A stretch of DNA of 64,000 nt from Marinobacter salinexigens (GCF_008370345.1 NZ_VTUU01000004.1:186001-250000); one strand, 5' to 3'. Shown: positions 46,587-57,646, numbered from the stretch's first letter. Numbers and translations: made by a program. The notes: generated from the sequence alone by a model not told the origin.

Positions 46587-47393
46587 GTGACATTCAAAAC
46601 GAAAAGCAGATTTCTCTCTGTCGTGGCCGCTCTTATTGCCACCGTCTTGGTCACAGGCTGCGTTACAACGACGGACAGCCCCTTTGCCAGGGAAGCTGAT
46701 CGACAGGATGCCATCGCCAATTATGTCCGTCTGGGTACGGCCTACATTGGCCAGGGCAATCTGGATCGGGCACGTCACCACCTGGATCGTGCTTTGGAGC
46801 TCGACTCTGACAGCGCTGCAGCCCGCTCAGCTATGGGACTTGTTTACAACGCCGAAGGTGAGGCTGAGCTGGCTGAGAAGAGCTTCAGGCAAGCGATCAG
46901 CAGCGATAGTGATTATACCCGCGGGCGGGTGTACTACGGTGCGTTTCTCTATGGCCAGCAGCGGTTTGAAGACGCAAGCGCCCAGTTTACCGCTGCTTCC
47001 CGGGATACCGAATACCCGGACCGAGGCTCGGTTTTCTTCAATCTGGGAATGACCCAGGAGCGGTTGGGCAAGCTGGAGGACGCAGAAGCAGCGTACCGAC
47101 GCGCGGTTGAACTCTCCCGGGGCGATGCCCGTCCTTTGTTGTCGCTGTCTCGGGTACTGGTCGAGCAGGGGCGCTACAGTGCTGCCAGCCGTTACTACAG
47201 TCGCCTCACTTCTATGATGCAGCGGGATACTCGCATGCGTCACTCTGCGGAAAGCCTCTGGACTGGTATCCGGATTGCTCACAGCCTCGATGATCGTGAC
47301 CAGGAAGCCAGCCTGGCACTTCAGTTGAAAAATAATTATCCGGAGTCAGACGAATACCAACAATATAAGGTGTTGATGTCTAATGGCCAATGA
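46587..47393 (+). CDS. pilF: Type IV pilus pilotin, TPR lipoprotein PilF
   Basis: 268 residues. Lipoprotein signal peptide ends in LVTGC. About six TPR units follow, for example YVRLGTAYIGQGNLDRARHH and FFNLGMTQERLGKLEDAEAA. PilF brings the PilQ secretin to the outer membrane for type IV pili. Start is GTG at 46587; an AGGA lies close before it and a GAGG further back. It overlaps rodZ by 11 bases. Confidence 0.93.
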   Translation: MTFKTKSRFLSVVAALIATVLVTGCVTTTDSPFAREADRQDAIANYVRLGTAYIGQGNLDRARHHLDRALELDSDSAAARSAMGLVYNAEGEAELAEKSFRQAISSDSDYTRGRVYYGAFLYGQQRFEDASAQFTAASRDTEYPDRGSVFFNLGMTQERLGKLEDAEAAYRRAVELSRGDARPLLSLSRVLVEQGRYSAASRYYSRLTSMMQRDTRMRHSAESLWTGIRIAHSLDDRDQEASLALQLKNNYPESDEYQQYKVLMSNGQ

Positions 47394-48384
47394 AGACGTT
47401 ACCCAGCCAGTGAACGATAATCCGGTCGGATTACGGCTGAAAAAGGCCCGGGAATCCCGAGGGCTTGATGTTAACGACATCGCCAATGTCCAGCATTTGC
47501 GGCCTGCCGTCATTCAGGCGATTGAAGCTGGTGATTATGGGAAGATTGACAGTGAACTCTTCCTTAAAGGTTATGTCAGGGCCTATGCCGTCCATGTGGG
47601 ACTGGATGCGGACCGCCTCATTGCGGATCTGGATCAGGAACTGGAACCGATGCGCGAGCAGCGCAAACAGGAATTTGAAGCCAGCCCACTGGTGGATATT
47701 GAACGCCGTCGCAGCCGGAAACGTCGTGCGGCAAAGGCGGTTTTTCTGTTGGCAATTATTGGTTTGGTAGCCTGGGTCGTGGTGCATTTTCTATTACCTG
47801 CCCAGCAAACGGTCGCGCCAGACAGTCAGGAACCTGGCGAGGTCATTGAAGAGTCGGCTCCTGCGTCTGACGCAGAAGCACCGGGACCTTCAGTGCCAGA
47901 GTCTGTAGTTGAAGACGTTTCCGTCGAAGAGCCAGTGCCTGATTCAGAGGCAGTCAGTGATGCCGAGCCAGTTGCAGAGGATGTAGCGTCTGAGTCGGTC
48001 GAAGAGCCTTCTGTAGAAACAGTAGCTGCTGAGGTTGAGGTGCCTGTGCAGTCAGAAGAGGGTGTTGTCGAAGTCCTCGAGTCTGACCAGCCTGAGTCCG
48101 TGTCAGAACCGTCAGTGCAAGCCATAGCGGCAGACAACACCGGTCGGCTCCAGATCAGCTTTGTCAGAGACTGCTGGGTGAGAATCAGTGATTCGAACGG
48201 GAATCGGCTGGTCAGCTCCCTTCAGCGGGCAGGCGATAATCTCGACGTGGTCGGTGACCTGCCCCTGACCGTGGTGATTGGTGCAGTGGACGCCGTGAGC
48301 ACCATCAGTTTCCAGGGAGAACCCCTGGAAATGGGCGATTACCCCGTCGTAAATAATCGGTCAGAATTTACCCTGACAATCTGA
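47383..48384 (+). CDS. rodZ: Cell-shape protein RodZ
   Basis: 333 residues. N-terminal helix-turn-helix domain (about 14-80; VGLRLKKARESRGLDVNDIA) that binds MreB, one membrane segment (about 118-138), a Glu/Ser/Val/Pro-rich periplasmic linker (about 145-250) and a C-terminal DUF4115 domain (LQISFVRDCWVRISDSNGNR). The same order pilF-rodZ-ispG is found in Pseudomonas. The linker is unusually acidic and repetitive. Confidence 0.94.
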   Translation: MANEDVTQPVNDNPVGLRLKKARESRGLDVNDIANVQHLRPAVIQAIEAGDYGKIDSELFLKGYVRAYAVHVGLDADRLIADLDQELEPMREQRKQEFEASPLVDIERRRSRKRRAAKAVFLLAIIGLVAWVVVHFLLPAQQTVAPDSQEPGEVIEESAPASDAEAPGPSVPESVVEDVSVEEPVPDSEAVSDAEPVAEDVASESVEEPSVETVAAEVEVPVQSEEGVVEVLESDQPESVSEPSVQAIAADNTGRLQISFVRDCWVRISDSNGNRLVSSLQRAGDNLDVVGDLPLTVVIGAVDAVSTISFQGEPLEMGDYPVVNNRSEFTLTI

Positions 48385-48420
48385 ATCTCCGAAGAATCAA
48401 ACGATATTGGTCTGTAATCC

Positions 48421-49539
48421 ATGAAACACGAATCTCCGATCATCCGACGCAAGTCCCGCCAGATCATGGTTGGTAATGTGCCTGTCGGTGGCGATGCCCC
48501 CATCGCCGTGCAGAGCATGACAAACACCAACACCTGCGACGTTGACGCTACCGTTGCGCAAGTCAAGGCGATCCAGGATGCTGGCGCTGATATCGTTCGG
48601 GTATCGGTACCGGATATGGACGCAGCCGAGGCATTCGGCAAGATTCGTCAGCTGGTTTCGGTCCCGTTGGTCGCCGATATCCATTTCGATTACAAGATCG
48701 CGTTGCGAGTTGCTGAACTTGGAGTCGATTGCCTGCGTATCAATCCGGGCAATATCGGCCGTGACGACCGCGTGAGTGCGGTAATCAATGCTGCCCGGGA
48801 TCGCAATATCCCCATTCGGATCGGTGTCAATGCCGGTTCTCTGGAAAAGAGCCTCCAGCGAAAGTATGGAGAGCCGACGCCGGAAGCGCTGGTTGAGTCC
48901 GCGATGCGACACATCGACATTCTTGATCGCCATGATTTCCAGGATTTCAAGGTAAGTCTCAAAGCCTCTGAAGTGTTCATGACGGTTGCGGCCTACCGCA
49001 AAATAGCTTCGCAGATCGAGCAGCCGTTGCATCTTGGCATTACCGAAGCCGGAGGATTCCGCTCAGGTACGGTTAAATCATCGATTGGCCTTGGCATGCT
49101 GCTCATGGACGGTATCGGCGATACCATTCGCGTGTCTCTCGCGGCTGATCCGGTTCAGGAGATCAAAGTCGGTTACGACATTCTGAAAAGTCTTCGTCTG
49201 CGTAGCCGTGGCATCAACTTTATTGCTTGCCCGAGCTGCTCACGGCAGAACTTTGATGTTATCCAGACCATGAACGATCTCGAGGCTCGACTCGAAGACG
49301 TCAATACGTCCATGGATGTGGCGATTATCGGCTGCATCGTCAATGGTCCGGGTGAGGCCAAGGAAGCTGATCTGGGGCTGACCGGCGGTAGTCCCAAAAA
49401 CCTGTTCTACATGGCAGGTAAACCAAATCAGAAACTTGAAAACGCAACGCTCACCGATGACCTTGAACGGTTGATCCGTGAAGAAGTTGAGCGGCGCCAG
49501 GAGCAGGAAGAGGCGATCATCGCTCGCTCCGGAGACTGA
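48421..49539 (+). CDS. ispG: 4-hydroxy-3-methylbut-2-en-1-yl diphosphate synthase IspG
   Basis: 372 residues. IspG (GcpE) makes HMBPP in the MEP isoprenoid pathway with a [4Fe-4S] cluster. [20 protein letters not shown] and [18 protein letters not shown] start the TIM barrel; the cluster ligands are in [13 protein letters not shown] and [17 protein letters not shown]. It depends on cluster assembly, notable because the local isc operon is incomplete. Confidence 0.97.
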   Translation: MKHESPIIRRKSRQIMVGNVPVGGDAPIAVQSMTNTNTCDVDATVAQVKAIQDAGADIVRVSVPDMDAAEAFGKIRQLVSVPLVADIHFDYKIALRVAELGVDCLRINPGNIGRDDRVSAVINAARDRNIPIRIGVNAGSLEKSLQRKYGEPTPEALVESAMRHIDILDRHDFQDFKVSLKASEVFMTVAAYRKIASQIEQPLHLGITEAGGFRSGTVKSSIGLGMLLMDGIGDTIRVSLAADPVQEIKVGYDILKSLRLRSRGINFIACPSCSRQNFDVIQTMNDLEARLEDVNTSMDVAIIGCIVNGPGEAKEADLGLTGGSPKNLFYMAGKPNQKLENATLTDDLERLIREEVERRQEQEEAIIARSGD

Positions 49540-49591
49540 CAAAGTCAGCTCCTGCAGATTTAATATTCAGATTAACGTTTAAGGGTTTAAC

Positions 49592-50872
49592 TTGGCAAAA
49601 ATTCAGGCAATTCGCGGGATGAACGACATCCTGCCGGAACAGACGCCGGTTTGGCAGTATCTGGAGAGTACCGTACGGGGCGTCCTGGCACAGTATGGAT
49701 ACCAGGAAATCCGTATGCCAATTGTAGAGCAGACTGACCTGTTCAAGCGCTCAATTGGCGAAGTGACGGACATCGTCGAAAAGGAAATGTATACCTTTGA
49801 GGATCGCAATGGCGATAGCCTGACCTTGCGCCCTGAAGGAACGGCCGGATGTGTGCGTGCAGCGGAAGAGCACGGCCTCCTCTTTAACCAGACCCGCCGG
49901 CTCTGGTATACCGGCCCGATGTTCCGCCACGAACGTCCACAGAAAGGCCGCTATCGCCAGTTCCACCAGATTGGGGTGGAATGTTTTGGGATGGACGGCC
50001 CGGATATTGATGCCGAATTGTTGATTCTCACATCCCGTCTCTGGAAGGCGCTTGGCCTGAGCACGCACACCAGGCTGGAAATCAATTCCATTGGAACCTC
50101 GGAAGCGCGTAAGGTTTACCGCCAGGCTCTGGTTGATTACCTGAGCCAATTCAAGGAAGACCTTGATGCTGATAGCCAGCGCCGTCTGGCGACCAATCCT
50201 CTTCGCATCCTCGACAGCAAGGATCAGGCTACCCGAAAGATTCTTGAGAATGCACCGAGCCTTGATGACTATCTTGATGAAGAGTCTCGCGAGCACTTTG
50301 ATCGCCTGAAATCGCTTCTCGATGCGGCCGGCGTGACCTACACCGTTAATCCAGCCCTGGTTCGTGGGCTCGATTACTACGGCAAGACTGTATTCGAGTG
50401 GATCACCGAAAGCCTTGGCGCCCAGGGCACGGTCTGTGCCGGTGGCCGGTATGACGGCTTGGTAGAGCAACTGGGGGGCAAACCCACCCGTGCCGTTGGT
50501 TTCGCCATGGGCGTAGAGCGGCTGATCCTGTTGCTTGAGACCCTGAATCTGATTCCTGAATCGGTGAACAGCGACGCTGATGTCTATGTTACCGCCATGG
50601 GCGATAACGCAGTTGCATCTGCTATGGCGCTCGCCGAAAATCTCCGCACCGCGTTGCCGGGCAAGACAGTTATTACTCATTGTGGTGGTGGTAGCTTCAA
50701 GAGTCAGATGAAAAAGGCTGACCGCAGCGGAGCTCGTTACGCCGTCATTCTCGGTGACAATGAGATTGAAAACGGAACAGCGGGCCTCAAGCCCCTGCGG
50801 GCTGCTGAAGACCAACGGGAAGTTGGCCAGGCGGAGCTGGCCTCTGTTTTGGCTGACGCACTGAAACACTGA
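49592..50872 (+). CDS. hisS: Histidyl-tRNA synthetase HisS
   Basis: 426 residues, class II synthetase. [20 protein letters not shown] starts the protein; motif 2 reads [20 protein letters not shown]; the histidine-specific [15 protein letters not shown] and motif 3 [15 protein letters not shown] follow, then the C-terminal anticodon-binding domain. The start is TTG at 49592, supported by AAGGG seven bases before it and by the family N-terminus; no ATG fits. Confidence 0.96.
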   Translation: MAKIQAIRGMNDILPEQTPVWQYLESTVRGVLAQYGYQEIRMPIVEQTDLFKRSIGEVTDIVEKEMYTFEDRNGDSLTLRPEGTAGCVRAAEEHGLLFNQTRRLWYTGPMFRHERPQKGRYRQFHQIGVECFGMDGPDIDAELLILTSRLWKALGLSTHTRLEINSIGTSEARKVYRQALVDYLSQFKEDLDADSQRRLATNPLRILDSKDQATRKILENAPSLDDYLDEESREHFDRLKSLLDAAGVTYTVNPALVRGLDYYGKTVFEWITESLGAQGTVCAGGRYDGLVEQLGGKPTRAVGFAMGVERLILLLETLNLIPESVNSDADVYVTAMGDNAVASAMALAENLRTALPGKTVITHCGGGSFKSQMKKADRSGARYAVILGDNEIENGTAGLKPLRAAEDQREVGQAELASVLADALKH

Positions 50873-50917
50873 ATTCAAACCACATAAAAGTAAAAAGATT
50901 CGACTACAGGAGCCACC

Positions 50918-51571
50918 ATGGCTGAGATGCGCACCGAAGAAGAACAGATCCAGGCGATTAAAGACTGGTGGAAGAATAACGGAACCTCCCTGTTAATCGG
51001 TGTTGGTGCTGCGCTGGCGATTGTTTTCGGCTGGCAGGCCTGGCAGAACCATCAGGCTGAGCAGCGCACCAAAGCCGCGAATGAGTTCGCCAACCTGATC
51101 AACGCGTTCAGCAATCAGGCTGATGAAACCAGCGGCGATACCGTAGAGTACGTGGCCAAGACCCTGCGTGAGGACTTTGCCGACAGTGCGTATGCGGTGT
51201 ATGGCAACTTGATTCTCGCTCGTCAGCAACTTACCGCTGATCAGCCGGAAGCTGCGATCGATTCACTGAAGTGGGCCCTTGAAAAGTCCGGCGACAATCA
51301 GGCGCTGGCATTAGTTGTCCGCAACCGTCTGGCCCGCGCCCAGTTCGCCGCTGAACAGTACGACGCTGCGCTTGCGACGATCGATTCCGCAGGCGAAGCA
51401 GACAGCTTCAACGCAATATTCTCCGAACTGAAGGGCGATATTCTGCTGGCTCAGGGCGACCGTGAAGGTGCGCGAGCGGCGTATCTGGCCGCCCGTGAGG
51501 AAGCTCAGCAGGGCCGTAGCGGCGTTCTGGATCTGAAACTGTCCGATCTTGGCGTAGGGGAGGATGCCTGA
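50918..51571 (+). CDS. yfgM: YfgM family periplasmic TPR protein
   Basis: 217 residues. Short cytoplasmic N-terminus (TEEEQIQAIKDWWKNNG), one membrane segment (about 23-41) and a periplasmic TPR-like domain. YfgM associates with SecYEG and helps hand over exported proteins. bamB starts at the last base of its stop codon (TGATG), so the two are coupled. Confidence 0.94.
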   Translation: MAEMRTEEEQIQAIKDWWKNNGTSLLIGVGAALAIVFGWQAWQNHQAEQRTKAANEFANLINAFSNQADETSGDTVEYVAKTLREDFADSAYAVYGNLILARQQLTADQPEAAIDSLKWALEKSGDNQALALVVRNRLARAQFAAEQYDAALATIDSAGEADSFNAIFSELKGDILLAQGDREGARAAYLAAREEAQQGRSGVLDLKLSDLGVGEDA

Positions 51572-52743
51572 TGCGTTATCAGCGCAACAGGTTTGTCCGC
51601 GCTGGACTGATCGGTGGTCTGCTGGCGGCCATGGGGCTGGCAGGCTGCAGCACGACTGATACCTTTGAACAGCCGGTACCGGTCCCTGATATTGATGAGA
51701 CGGTTGAATTCGATCAGGTATGGAGTATGTCTGTCGGCGACGGGCACGATGAGGAATTTCTGTACCTGGCACCGCTGAATACTGGTGATCTGCTTTACGC
51801 CGCCTCGGCAGACGGGGAACTGGTTGCGGTTGAGCGGGAGAACGGTAAGGTCGTCTGGGAGACGGAGCTTGAAGACCGGATTTTTTCCGGCCTTGGTGGT
51901 GACGTAGAGAAACTCTACCTGACGACTCGGGAAGCCGACCTGGTTGCTTTGTCCCGCGAGGATGGCAGTGAGCTATGGCGCACATCGTTGCCGACTGAAG
52001 TCCTTTCCTCACCTCGCTCCAATGGCAGCATTGTCGTCACCCAGACGACCGATGGCCGCGTGCTGGCCTTTGATGTCAGTGACGGGGAGAAATTGTGGCA
52101 ATACGACGGTGTTGTTCCTGTTCTGGCCATGCGGGCTGCAGCGTCGCCTCTCGTGGGCGGCGATCTCGTCATTGCATCATTTTCCAACGGTAAGCTGATT
52201 GCGCTGTCTGCGGACTCCGGGCAGCCGGTGTGGCAGTATGAAGTAGGGTTGCCTCAGGGGCGGACTGAACTGGAGAGGCTCGTCGATATCGGTGGCGAGC
52301 CGCTGGTTCTGGATTCGGCGATACTCGTTGCGGGTTATCAGGGCAAGCTGTCATTAGTTGATATCCGTACTGGGCAGGAAATCTGGAGCCGCAAGGCATC
52401 AACCCTTCAGTCACCCATGATTGGTGACGGCAATATCTACCTTGCATCCGTTAACGGAGACGTTATTGCTTTGCGTGGGTCGGATCGCCGGGAACTGTGG
52501 ACACAGGATGGCCTGTCATGGCGCCAACTGACCCAGCCCATGGTCTACGAGGATTACCTTGTCGTGGGGGACTTTGAGGGATATCTCCACGTTCTTTCGC
52601 GTGAGGATGGCAGCCTCATTGGCCAGATGGAGTTCGATGATGAGGGTATTCGCGTACCGGTTCAGCGCCTGAGCGATGGTAACCTGCTGGTTTTTGGCAA
52701 CAGCGGCGATATGGCAGTGTTCAAGATTCGCCAGATTGATTGA
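51571..52743 (+). CDS. bamB: Outer-membrane assembly lipoprotein BamB
   Basis: 390 residues. Lipoprotein signal peptide ends in GLAGC. An eight-bladed PQQ-like beta-propeller is visible from repeated motifs such as GDLLYAASADGELVAVEREN, GKVVWETEL, DGSELWRTSL and GQPVWQYEV. BamB is part of the BAM complex that folds outer-membrane barrels. A strong terminator follows. Confidence 0.96.
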   Translation: MRYQRNRFVRAGLIGGLLAAMGLAGCSTTDTFEQPVPVPDIDETVEFDQVWSMSVGDGHDEEFLYLAPLNTGDLLYAASADGELVAVERENGKVVWETELEDRIFSGLGGDVEKLYLTTREADLVALSREDGSELWRTSLPTEVLSSPRSNGSIVVTQTTDGRVLAFDVSDGEKLWQYDGVVPVLAMRAAASPLVGGDLVIASFSNGKLIALSADSGQPVWQYEVGLPQGRTELERLVDIGGEPLVLDSAILVAGYQGKLSLVDIRTGQEIWSRKASTLQSPMIGDGNIYLASVNGDVIALRGSDRRELWTQDGLSWRQLTQPMVYEDYLVVGDFEGYLHVLSREDGSLIGQMEFDDEGIRVPVQRLSDGNLLVFGNSGDMAVFKIRQID

Positions 52744-52748
52744 TTTTT

Positions 52749-52786
52749 CCGCCCCGAAGTTTGTCGGGGCGGTTTCCTTTTTTTTG
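52749..52786 (+). terminator. Terminator after bamB
   Basis: CCGCCCCGA (52749-52757) pairs with TCGGGGCGG (52764-52772), followed by a long T-rich tract (TTTCCTTTTTTTT). Confidence 0.93.
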
Positions 52787-52800
52787 TGTAGCGACTGATT

Positions 52801-54222
52801 ATGACCCCAGTAATTGCTCTTGTTGGCCGCCCGAATGTGGGCAAGTCGACGCTTTTTAACCAGATGACCCGTTCCCGGGATGCTCTGGTCGCGGACTTCC
52901 CGGGCCTTACCCGGGACCGGAAATATGGTGAGGGCAACTACGAAGGTCAGCGCTTTATTGTCATTGATACTGGTGGCCTGACCGGTGATGAAGTCGGTAT
53001 CGATGCTGAGATGGCTCGTCAGTCTCTGCAGGCTGTCGAAGAAGCCGATATCGTTTTGTTCCTGGTGGATGGGCGTGCGGGTCTGACCGGTGGCGACGAG
53101 ATGATTGCCGACCACCTCCGGCGTTCCGGGAAGCAGGCGCACCTGGTAGTGAACAAGACTGATGGTCAGGATCCGGATGTAGCTGCGGCGGATTTCTTCA
53201 GCCTTGGCTTTGAATCCACGTTCCTGATTGCTGCTTCCCATAACCGGGGAATCCGTTCTTTGCTTGAGACGTTGCTGCCCTCCGAGGAAGAGCGTGAAGA
53301 GCAGGATCGTGCGGAACGCTATCCGGGCATCCGGATTGGTGTCGTAGGGCGCCCTAATGTCGGCAAGTCGACACTGGTTAACCGCATGCTGGGTGAAGAC
53401 CGGGTTGTTGTCTACGACATGCCGGGAACCACCCGGGACAGTGTCTACATTCCTTATGAAAGGCAGGGCGAGAAGTACACCCTGATCGACACCGCCGGGG
53501 TTCGACGCCGGAAGAACGTCAAGGAAACGGTCGAAAAGTTCTCCATTATCAAAACCCTTCAAGCGATTGATGATGCCCACGTGGTAATTCTTGTGATCGA
53601 TGCGAGGGAAGGCCTGGTAGATCAGGACCTGCACCTGATTGGGTTTGTGCTCGATGCCGGTCGCTCGCTCGTTATTGCGGTCAATAAATGGGACGGCATG
53701 GACCCGGAAGAACGCGCCAGGGTCAAGGAACAGGTTCAGCGCCGATTGGATTTTCTGGACTACGCTGACAAGCATTATATCTCAGCCTTGCACGGCTCAG
53801 GTGTGGGTGTGATGTACGACTCCGTTCAGGACTGCTATGAGTCTGCGATGGCGAAATGGCCAACCAATCGCCTCACAGCGATCCTGCAGGATGCCATTGC
53901 CCAGCATCAGCCTCCCATGGTTCAGGGGCGCAGGATCAAGCTTCGCTATGCGCACCAGGGTGGGTCCAATCCGCCGATCATCGTTGTGCATGGTAATCAG
54001 GTTGAGTCTTTGCCTGGAGCCTACAAACGTTACCTGGAGAATACCTTCCGCAAGGTGCTCAAGGTGACGGGGTCGCCCATCCGTTTTGAGTTCAAAGGCG
54101 GTGACAACCCGTTTGCCGGCAAGGTCGACAGGTTGACCCCAAGACAGAAGGTCAAGAAGGACAATGACCTGAAAAAGGGACGTCGAATCAGGAAAACGCG
54201 CCAGAAAAGCGTTAAGCGCTGA
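52801..54222 (+). CDS. der: Ribosome assembly GTPase Der (EngA)
   Basis: 473 residues with two consecutive GTPase domains. First: [12 protein letters not shown] (about 8), DTGGL, NKTD. Second: [12 protein letters not shown] (about 183), [13 protein letters not shown]. The C-terminal KH-like domain (about 360-470) ends in a basic tail. Der acts in 50S subunit maturation. It is downstream of the bamB terminator, so it probably has its own promoter, though none is obvious in the 15 bases left. Confidence 0.96.
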   Translation: MTPVIALVGRPNVGKSTLFNQMTRSRDALVADFPGLTRDRKYGEGNYEGQRFIVIDTGGLTGDEVGIDAEMARQSLQAVEEADIVLFLVDGRAGLTGGDEMIADHLRRSGKQAHLVVNKTDGQDPDVAAADFFSLGFESTFLIAASHNRGIRSLLETLLPSEEEREEQDRAERYPGIRIGVVGRPNVGKSTLVNRMLGEDRVVVYDMPGTTRDSVYIPYERQGEKYTLIDTAGVRRRKNVKETVEKFSIIKTLQAIDDAHVVILVIDAREGLVDQDLHLIGFVLDAGRSLVIAVNKWDGMDPEERARVKEQVQRRLDFLDYADKHYISALHGSGVGVMYDSVQDCYESAMAKWPTNRLTAILQDAIAQHQPPMVQGRRIKLRYAHQGGSNPPIIVVHGNQVESLPGAYKRYLENTFRKVLKVTGSPIRFEFKGGDNPFAGKVDRLTPRQKVKKDNDLKKGRRIRKTRQKSVKR

Positions 54223-54233
54223 TTGCTCCCGAG

Positions 54234-54260
54234 CGGGGACTGACTCAGTTCAGCCCCGCC
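54234..54260. terminator. Hairpin between convergent der and pta
   Basis: GCGGGGACTGA pairs with TCAGCCCCGC (one bulged A). It overlaps the end of pta. T-tracts are short, so terminator activity is only likely. Confidence 0.5.
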
Positions 54261-56401
54261 AGTTCTACTTGCCTCGCCTGAACAGCTGTGAGGGCAATGG
54301 TAAAGACGATATCGTCAACCAATGCGCCCCGGGACAGGTCATTCACCGGCTTCCTCAGGCCCTGCAGCATTGGGCCGATACTCACCACGTTTGCGCTTCG
54401 TTGCACTGCCTTGTAGGTGGTGTTTCCTGTATTCAGATCCGGGAAGACGAAAACCGTAGCCCTGCCAGCAACGTTGCTGTTTGGCGCCTTGCTTTTGGCG
54501 ACGCTTTCTATAGCGGCGGCATCATATTGTAACGGGCCATCAATCAGCAGATCAGGACGTCTTTGACGGGCAATCCGGGTAGCCTCACGCACCTTGTCCA
54601 CGTCCTGACCGCTACCGGATTCCCCTGTGCTGTAACTGATCATGGCGACAATCGGCTCTATCCCGAACGCCTCTGCCGACTGGGCGCTCTGGATGGCAAT
54701 ATCCGCAAGCTCTTCGGCATCAGGATCCGGATTGATCGCACAGTCACCGTATACCACTACCTGCTGTGGTAGCAGCATGAAGAATATGGACGATACCACT
54801 TTCGCCTGGTCATGGGTCTTGATCAGCTGAAGGGCTGGGCGAACGGTATTGGCCGTGGTATGGACAGCTCCCGATACCAGTCCATCGGCTTCATTCCGTG
54901 CAACCATCATGGTTCCGAGAACGACGTTATCCTCTAGCATTGCCAGCGCCATGGCAGGCGTCAGCCCTTTACGTTTGCGTAGTTCTACCATGGCTTCAAC
55001 GTACCGGTGGCGGACATCTGCGGGATCAATAATCTCAATCCCGTCAGGAAGGGCCACGCCCTGGGAAAGCGCAACACGTTCGATTTCAGCCGGTTCTCCC
55101 AAGAGTACGCAGCGGGCCAGTTTCCGTTGCTGGCAGATAATAGCGGCCTGAACGGTTCTTGGTTCATTGCCCTCAGGCAACACGATGCGTTTGTTCGCCT
55201 TCCGCGCACGCTCGGATAGCTCGTAACGGAAGGCGGGAGGTGAAAGCCGGTTCTGACGCTGAACTTTGAGATGCTCTTGCAACCAGTCTGTGTCGATCCG
55301 GGTGGCAACCATTTCCATGGCTTTTTCGATCCGCTCCGGATCGTCCAGGGGGATGGCGCTGGAAAGATTGGCGAGCTGGTGTGCTGTTTCGTACGTGTTG
55401 GTCTCTGAAATCAATACCGGGAGCCCGGTATCCAGCGCGCCCCTGCACAACTCAGTTACCTTCGGATCGGGCATCAGATCACCTGTCAGTAACAACCCGG
55501 CCAGAGGAACGCCGTTGAGCGCCGCGACAGCCGTAGCGACAATAATATCGTCCCGATCCCCGGGGGTGACCATTAATGTTCCTGGCTTAAGAGTGTCGGT
55601 CATGTTGCGAATAGTGCGGGCGCAGACAGACACCTTGTGGATTCGTCGGGTGTGCATCTGGCCTTCGTGAAGGAAGCGCATTCCCAGTTCGCGGGCAACG
55701 TCCGACATCCGCGGAGCCAGCAGTTCAGGCTGCCAGGGGATGGAGGCCAGCAGGCGGAATTTCTGGCTCGAGAACACCTTGCAGAGTTGTTGATAGTCCA
55801 GGGCAGGGAGTTTCGACGACGGCAGAATTCTCTGGGCGGACAGGCCGGCGTCGACGGGTTCGCCGACTTTGTTGAGAATGATTGCAATGACGTCCGGATC
55901 GGAGGGGTTGGCGAATAGCCGGGCGGAAAATTCCAGTTCTTCGTCCAATTCTTCCGGTGATCGACTTTTCGGTGGCGATACCAGAATGACTTCCGAGCCC
56001 AGGTTCCGGGCAACCTCGACATTGAGTCTCGCAATGTATGCTTCGCTGCGGTCAGGTACCAGCCCTTCAATGATGACCACATCCACATCATTGGCGACTT
56101 TCTGGTAGTCGCCGACAACATTCTCCATCAGCAGATCCGACATGCCTCTGTTGAGCCGTTGCTGAGCATCTTTCAGGGGAATGGGGGTAGGGGGCTCAAG
56201 ATGACTGCGGGTACGGATGAACTCGACGGATGAGTCCTGGCCGTTGTTGTGCAGATGTTCGCTTTGATGGACAGATTGGCAAAACGGTTTATAGAAACCC
56301 ACGCTGACCCCAACCCGCTCCAGGGCTCTGAGTAGGCCGAGGCAGACAGAGGTCAGGCCGGCGTCGATTGACGTGGGCGCAATAAAGAGACTTTTAGCCA
56401 T
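54245..56401 (-). CDS. pta: Phosphate acetyltransferase Pta
   Basis: 718 residues, the long form. An N-terminal BioD-like domain (about 1-220; SLFIAPTSIDAGLTSVCLGL, with a degenerate P-loop), a DRTGG domain (about 225-340), and the C-terminal catalytic domain (about 390-715; RIVLPEGNEPRTVQAA, then FVFPDLNTGNTTYKAVQRSA). It converts acetyl-CoA and phosphate to acetyl phosphate. Transcribed after ackA, with 27 bases between. Confidence 0.96.
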   Translation of the reverse strand: MAKSLFIAPTSIDAGLTSVCLGLLRALERVGVSVGFYKPFCQSVHQSEHLHNNGQDSSVEFIRTRSHLEPPTPIPLKDAQQRLNRGMSDLLMENVVGDYQKVANDVDVVIIEGLVPDRSEAYIARLNVEVARNLGSEVILVSPPKSRSPEELDEELEFSARLFANPSDPDVIAIILNKVGEPVDAGLSAQRILPSSKLPALDYQQLCKVFSSQKFRLLASIPWQPELLAPRMSDVARELGMRFLHEGQMHTRRIHKVSVCARTIRNMTDTLKPGTLMVTPGDRDDIIVATAVAALNGVPLAGLLLTGDLMPDPKVTELCRGALDTGLPVLISETNTYETAHQLANLSSAIPLDDPERIEKAMEMVATRIDTDWLQEHLKVQRQNRLSPPAFRYELSERARKANKRIVLPEGNEPRTVQAAIICQQRKLARCVLLGEPAEIERVALSQGVALPDGIEIIDPADVRHRYVEAMVELRKRKGLTPAMALAMLEDNVVLGTMMVARNEADGLVSGAVHTTANTVRPALQLIKTHDQAKVVSSIFFMLLPQQVVVYGDCAINPDPDAEELADIAIQSAQSAEAFGIEPIVAMISYSTGESGSGQDVDKVREATRIARQRRPDLLIDGPLQYDAAAIESVAKSKAPNSNVAGRATVFVFPDLNTGNTTYKAVQRSANVVSIGPMLQGLRKPVNDLSRGALVDDIVFTIALTAVQARQVELAGLN

Positions 56402-56428
56402 AGCGGATATCCTGGTGTCTGTGCTGAG

Positions 56429-57625
56429 CTAGGCGGGATCGGGTGCGTGAGCAAAGCGTGCGGCTTCCCGGGCGATGACCAGTTCTTCGTTAGTGGGAAT
56501 AACCAGTACCGGGAAGCGGGAGTTCTTTTCGTCTACACGGCCATCAGCCTGGCGGCCATGGTTTTTATTGGCTTCGTGATCAATGCTGAAACCCAATATA
56601 GTCAGGTTCTCCAGTGTCATTTGCCGTATCCGGGGGCTGTTTTCACCGATACCTCCGGTAAAGACCAGAGCGTCGAGCCGGCTCAGGGAGGTCATCATGC
56701 CCCCGATATACTTTGCCAGCCGGAAGCAGAAGATATCAATTGCCAGATTCGAGGCCTCGTGGCCATTGTCGGCCAGGTCGCAGAGTGTGCGCATGTCATT
56801 CGTCTGACCTGAAATTCCCAAAAGCCCGCTTTCCGAGTTCAGAGCTTTATTAACCCTTTTTGCAGACAAGCCTTTGGTTGCCAGATAATCGAACAAGCCA
56901 GGATCAACATCGCCACTTCGGGTTCCCATCACCAACCCTTCCAGCGGGGTAAGCCCCATACTGGTATCCACACTGATGCCATTGCGGATCGCCGTAATAC
57001 TGCAGCCATTTCCCAGGTGACAGGAGATGATGGACGTATTCGACTGAGGCTGCCCAAGCCGTCGTGCAGCTTCCTGAGCCATATATTTATGGCTGGTACC
57101 ATGGAATCCATATCGCCTCACGCCCCAATCGCGATACCAGTACTCAGGTACGGCATAGTGGAACGCCTTTCGTGGCAGTGTCTGGTGGAAGGCTGTATCG
57201 AAAACGGCTACCTGAGGTACGCGCGGAAACATTGCTCTTGTTGCGTCAATACCTGTCAGGTTGACCGGGTTGTGCAGGGGCGCAAGACCGGAACAGGCAT
57301 CAATGGCTTCCCGAACAGCGTCGTCAATGAGGGCCGAGTGACGAAAGGTCTCGCCGCCGTGGACGACTCGGTGGCCAATTGCTGATGGAGCAGAAGGCAT
57401 CAGCCCGAGAGCTCGAAACTCGTCGATCAGGGCTTCCAGGGCTTGCGTGTGGCTGGCTTCCGAAGGCAAGGCGACCGGACTGTCTTTGCCGCTGATGGTG
57501 GCCCGAACGTTACAGCTGTTCAGGCGTTCGGCAAGGGCCGAGGTGATTAAGCGATCCTGGGCATCGAACAGTGCGAGCTTGAGTGATGAACTGCCGCAAT
57601 TAACGACAAGTCTGGTGTCATCCAT
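56429..57625 (-). CDS. ackA: Acetate kinase AckA
   Basis: 398 residues. LVVNCGSSSLKLALF at the start, AIGHRVVHGGE, AVFDTAFHQTLP, YGFHGTSHKY, SCHLGNGCSITAI, DTSMGLTPLEGLVMGTRSGD and VFTGGIGENSPRIR are the known ASKHA-fold blocks. It interconverts acetyl phosphate and acetate with ATP gain. It lies 21 bp behind the GGDEF-EAL gene and before pta, probably one message. Confidence 0.96.
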   Translation of the reverse strand: MDDTRLVVNCGSSSLKLALFDAQDRLITSALAERLNSCNVRATISGKDSPVALPSEASHTQALEALIDEFRALGLMPSAPSAIGHRVVHGGETFRHSALIDDAVREAIDACSGLAPLHNPVNLTGIDATRAMFPRVPQVAVFDTAFHQTLPRKAFHYAVPEYWYRDWGVRRYGFHGTSHKYMAQEAARRLGQPQSNTSIISCHLGNGCSITAIRNGISVDTSMGLTPLEGLVMGTRSGDVDPGLFDYLATKGLSAKRVNKALNSESGLLGISGQTNDMRTLCDLADNGHEASNLAIDIFCFRLAKYIGGMMTSLSRLDALVFTGGIGENSPRIRQMTLENLTILGFSIDHEANKNHGRQADGRVDEKNSRFPVLVIPTNEELVIAREAARFAHAPDPA

Positions 57626-57646
57626 GGGAACCGTTATCCTGCTGCT

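Noticed and set aside
49751-50878. 375-residue frame antisense to hisS, and a 419-residue frame antisense to der and bamB
   Set aside because: Both lie wholly over highly conserved genes and show no protein family features.
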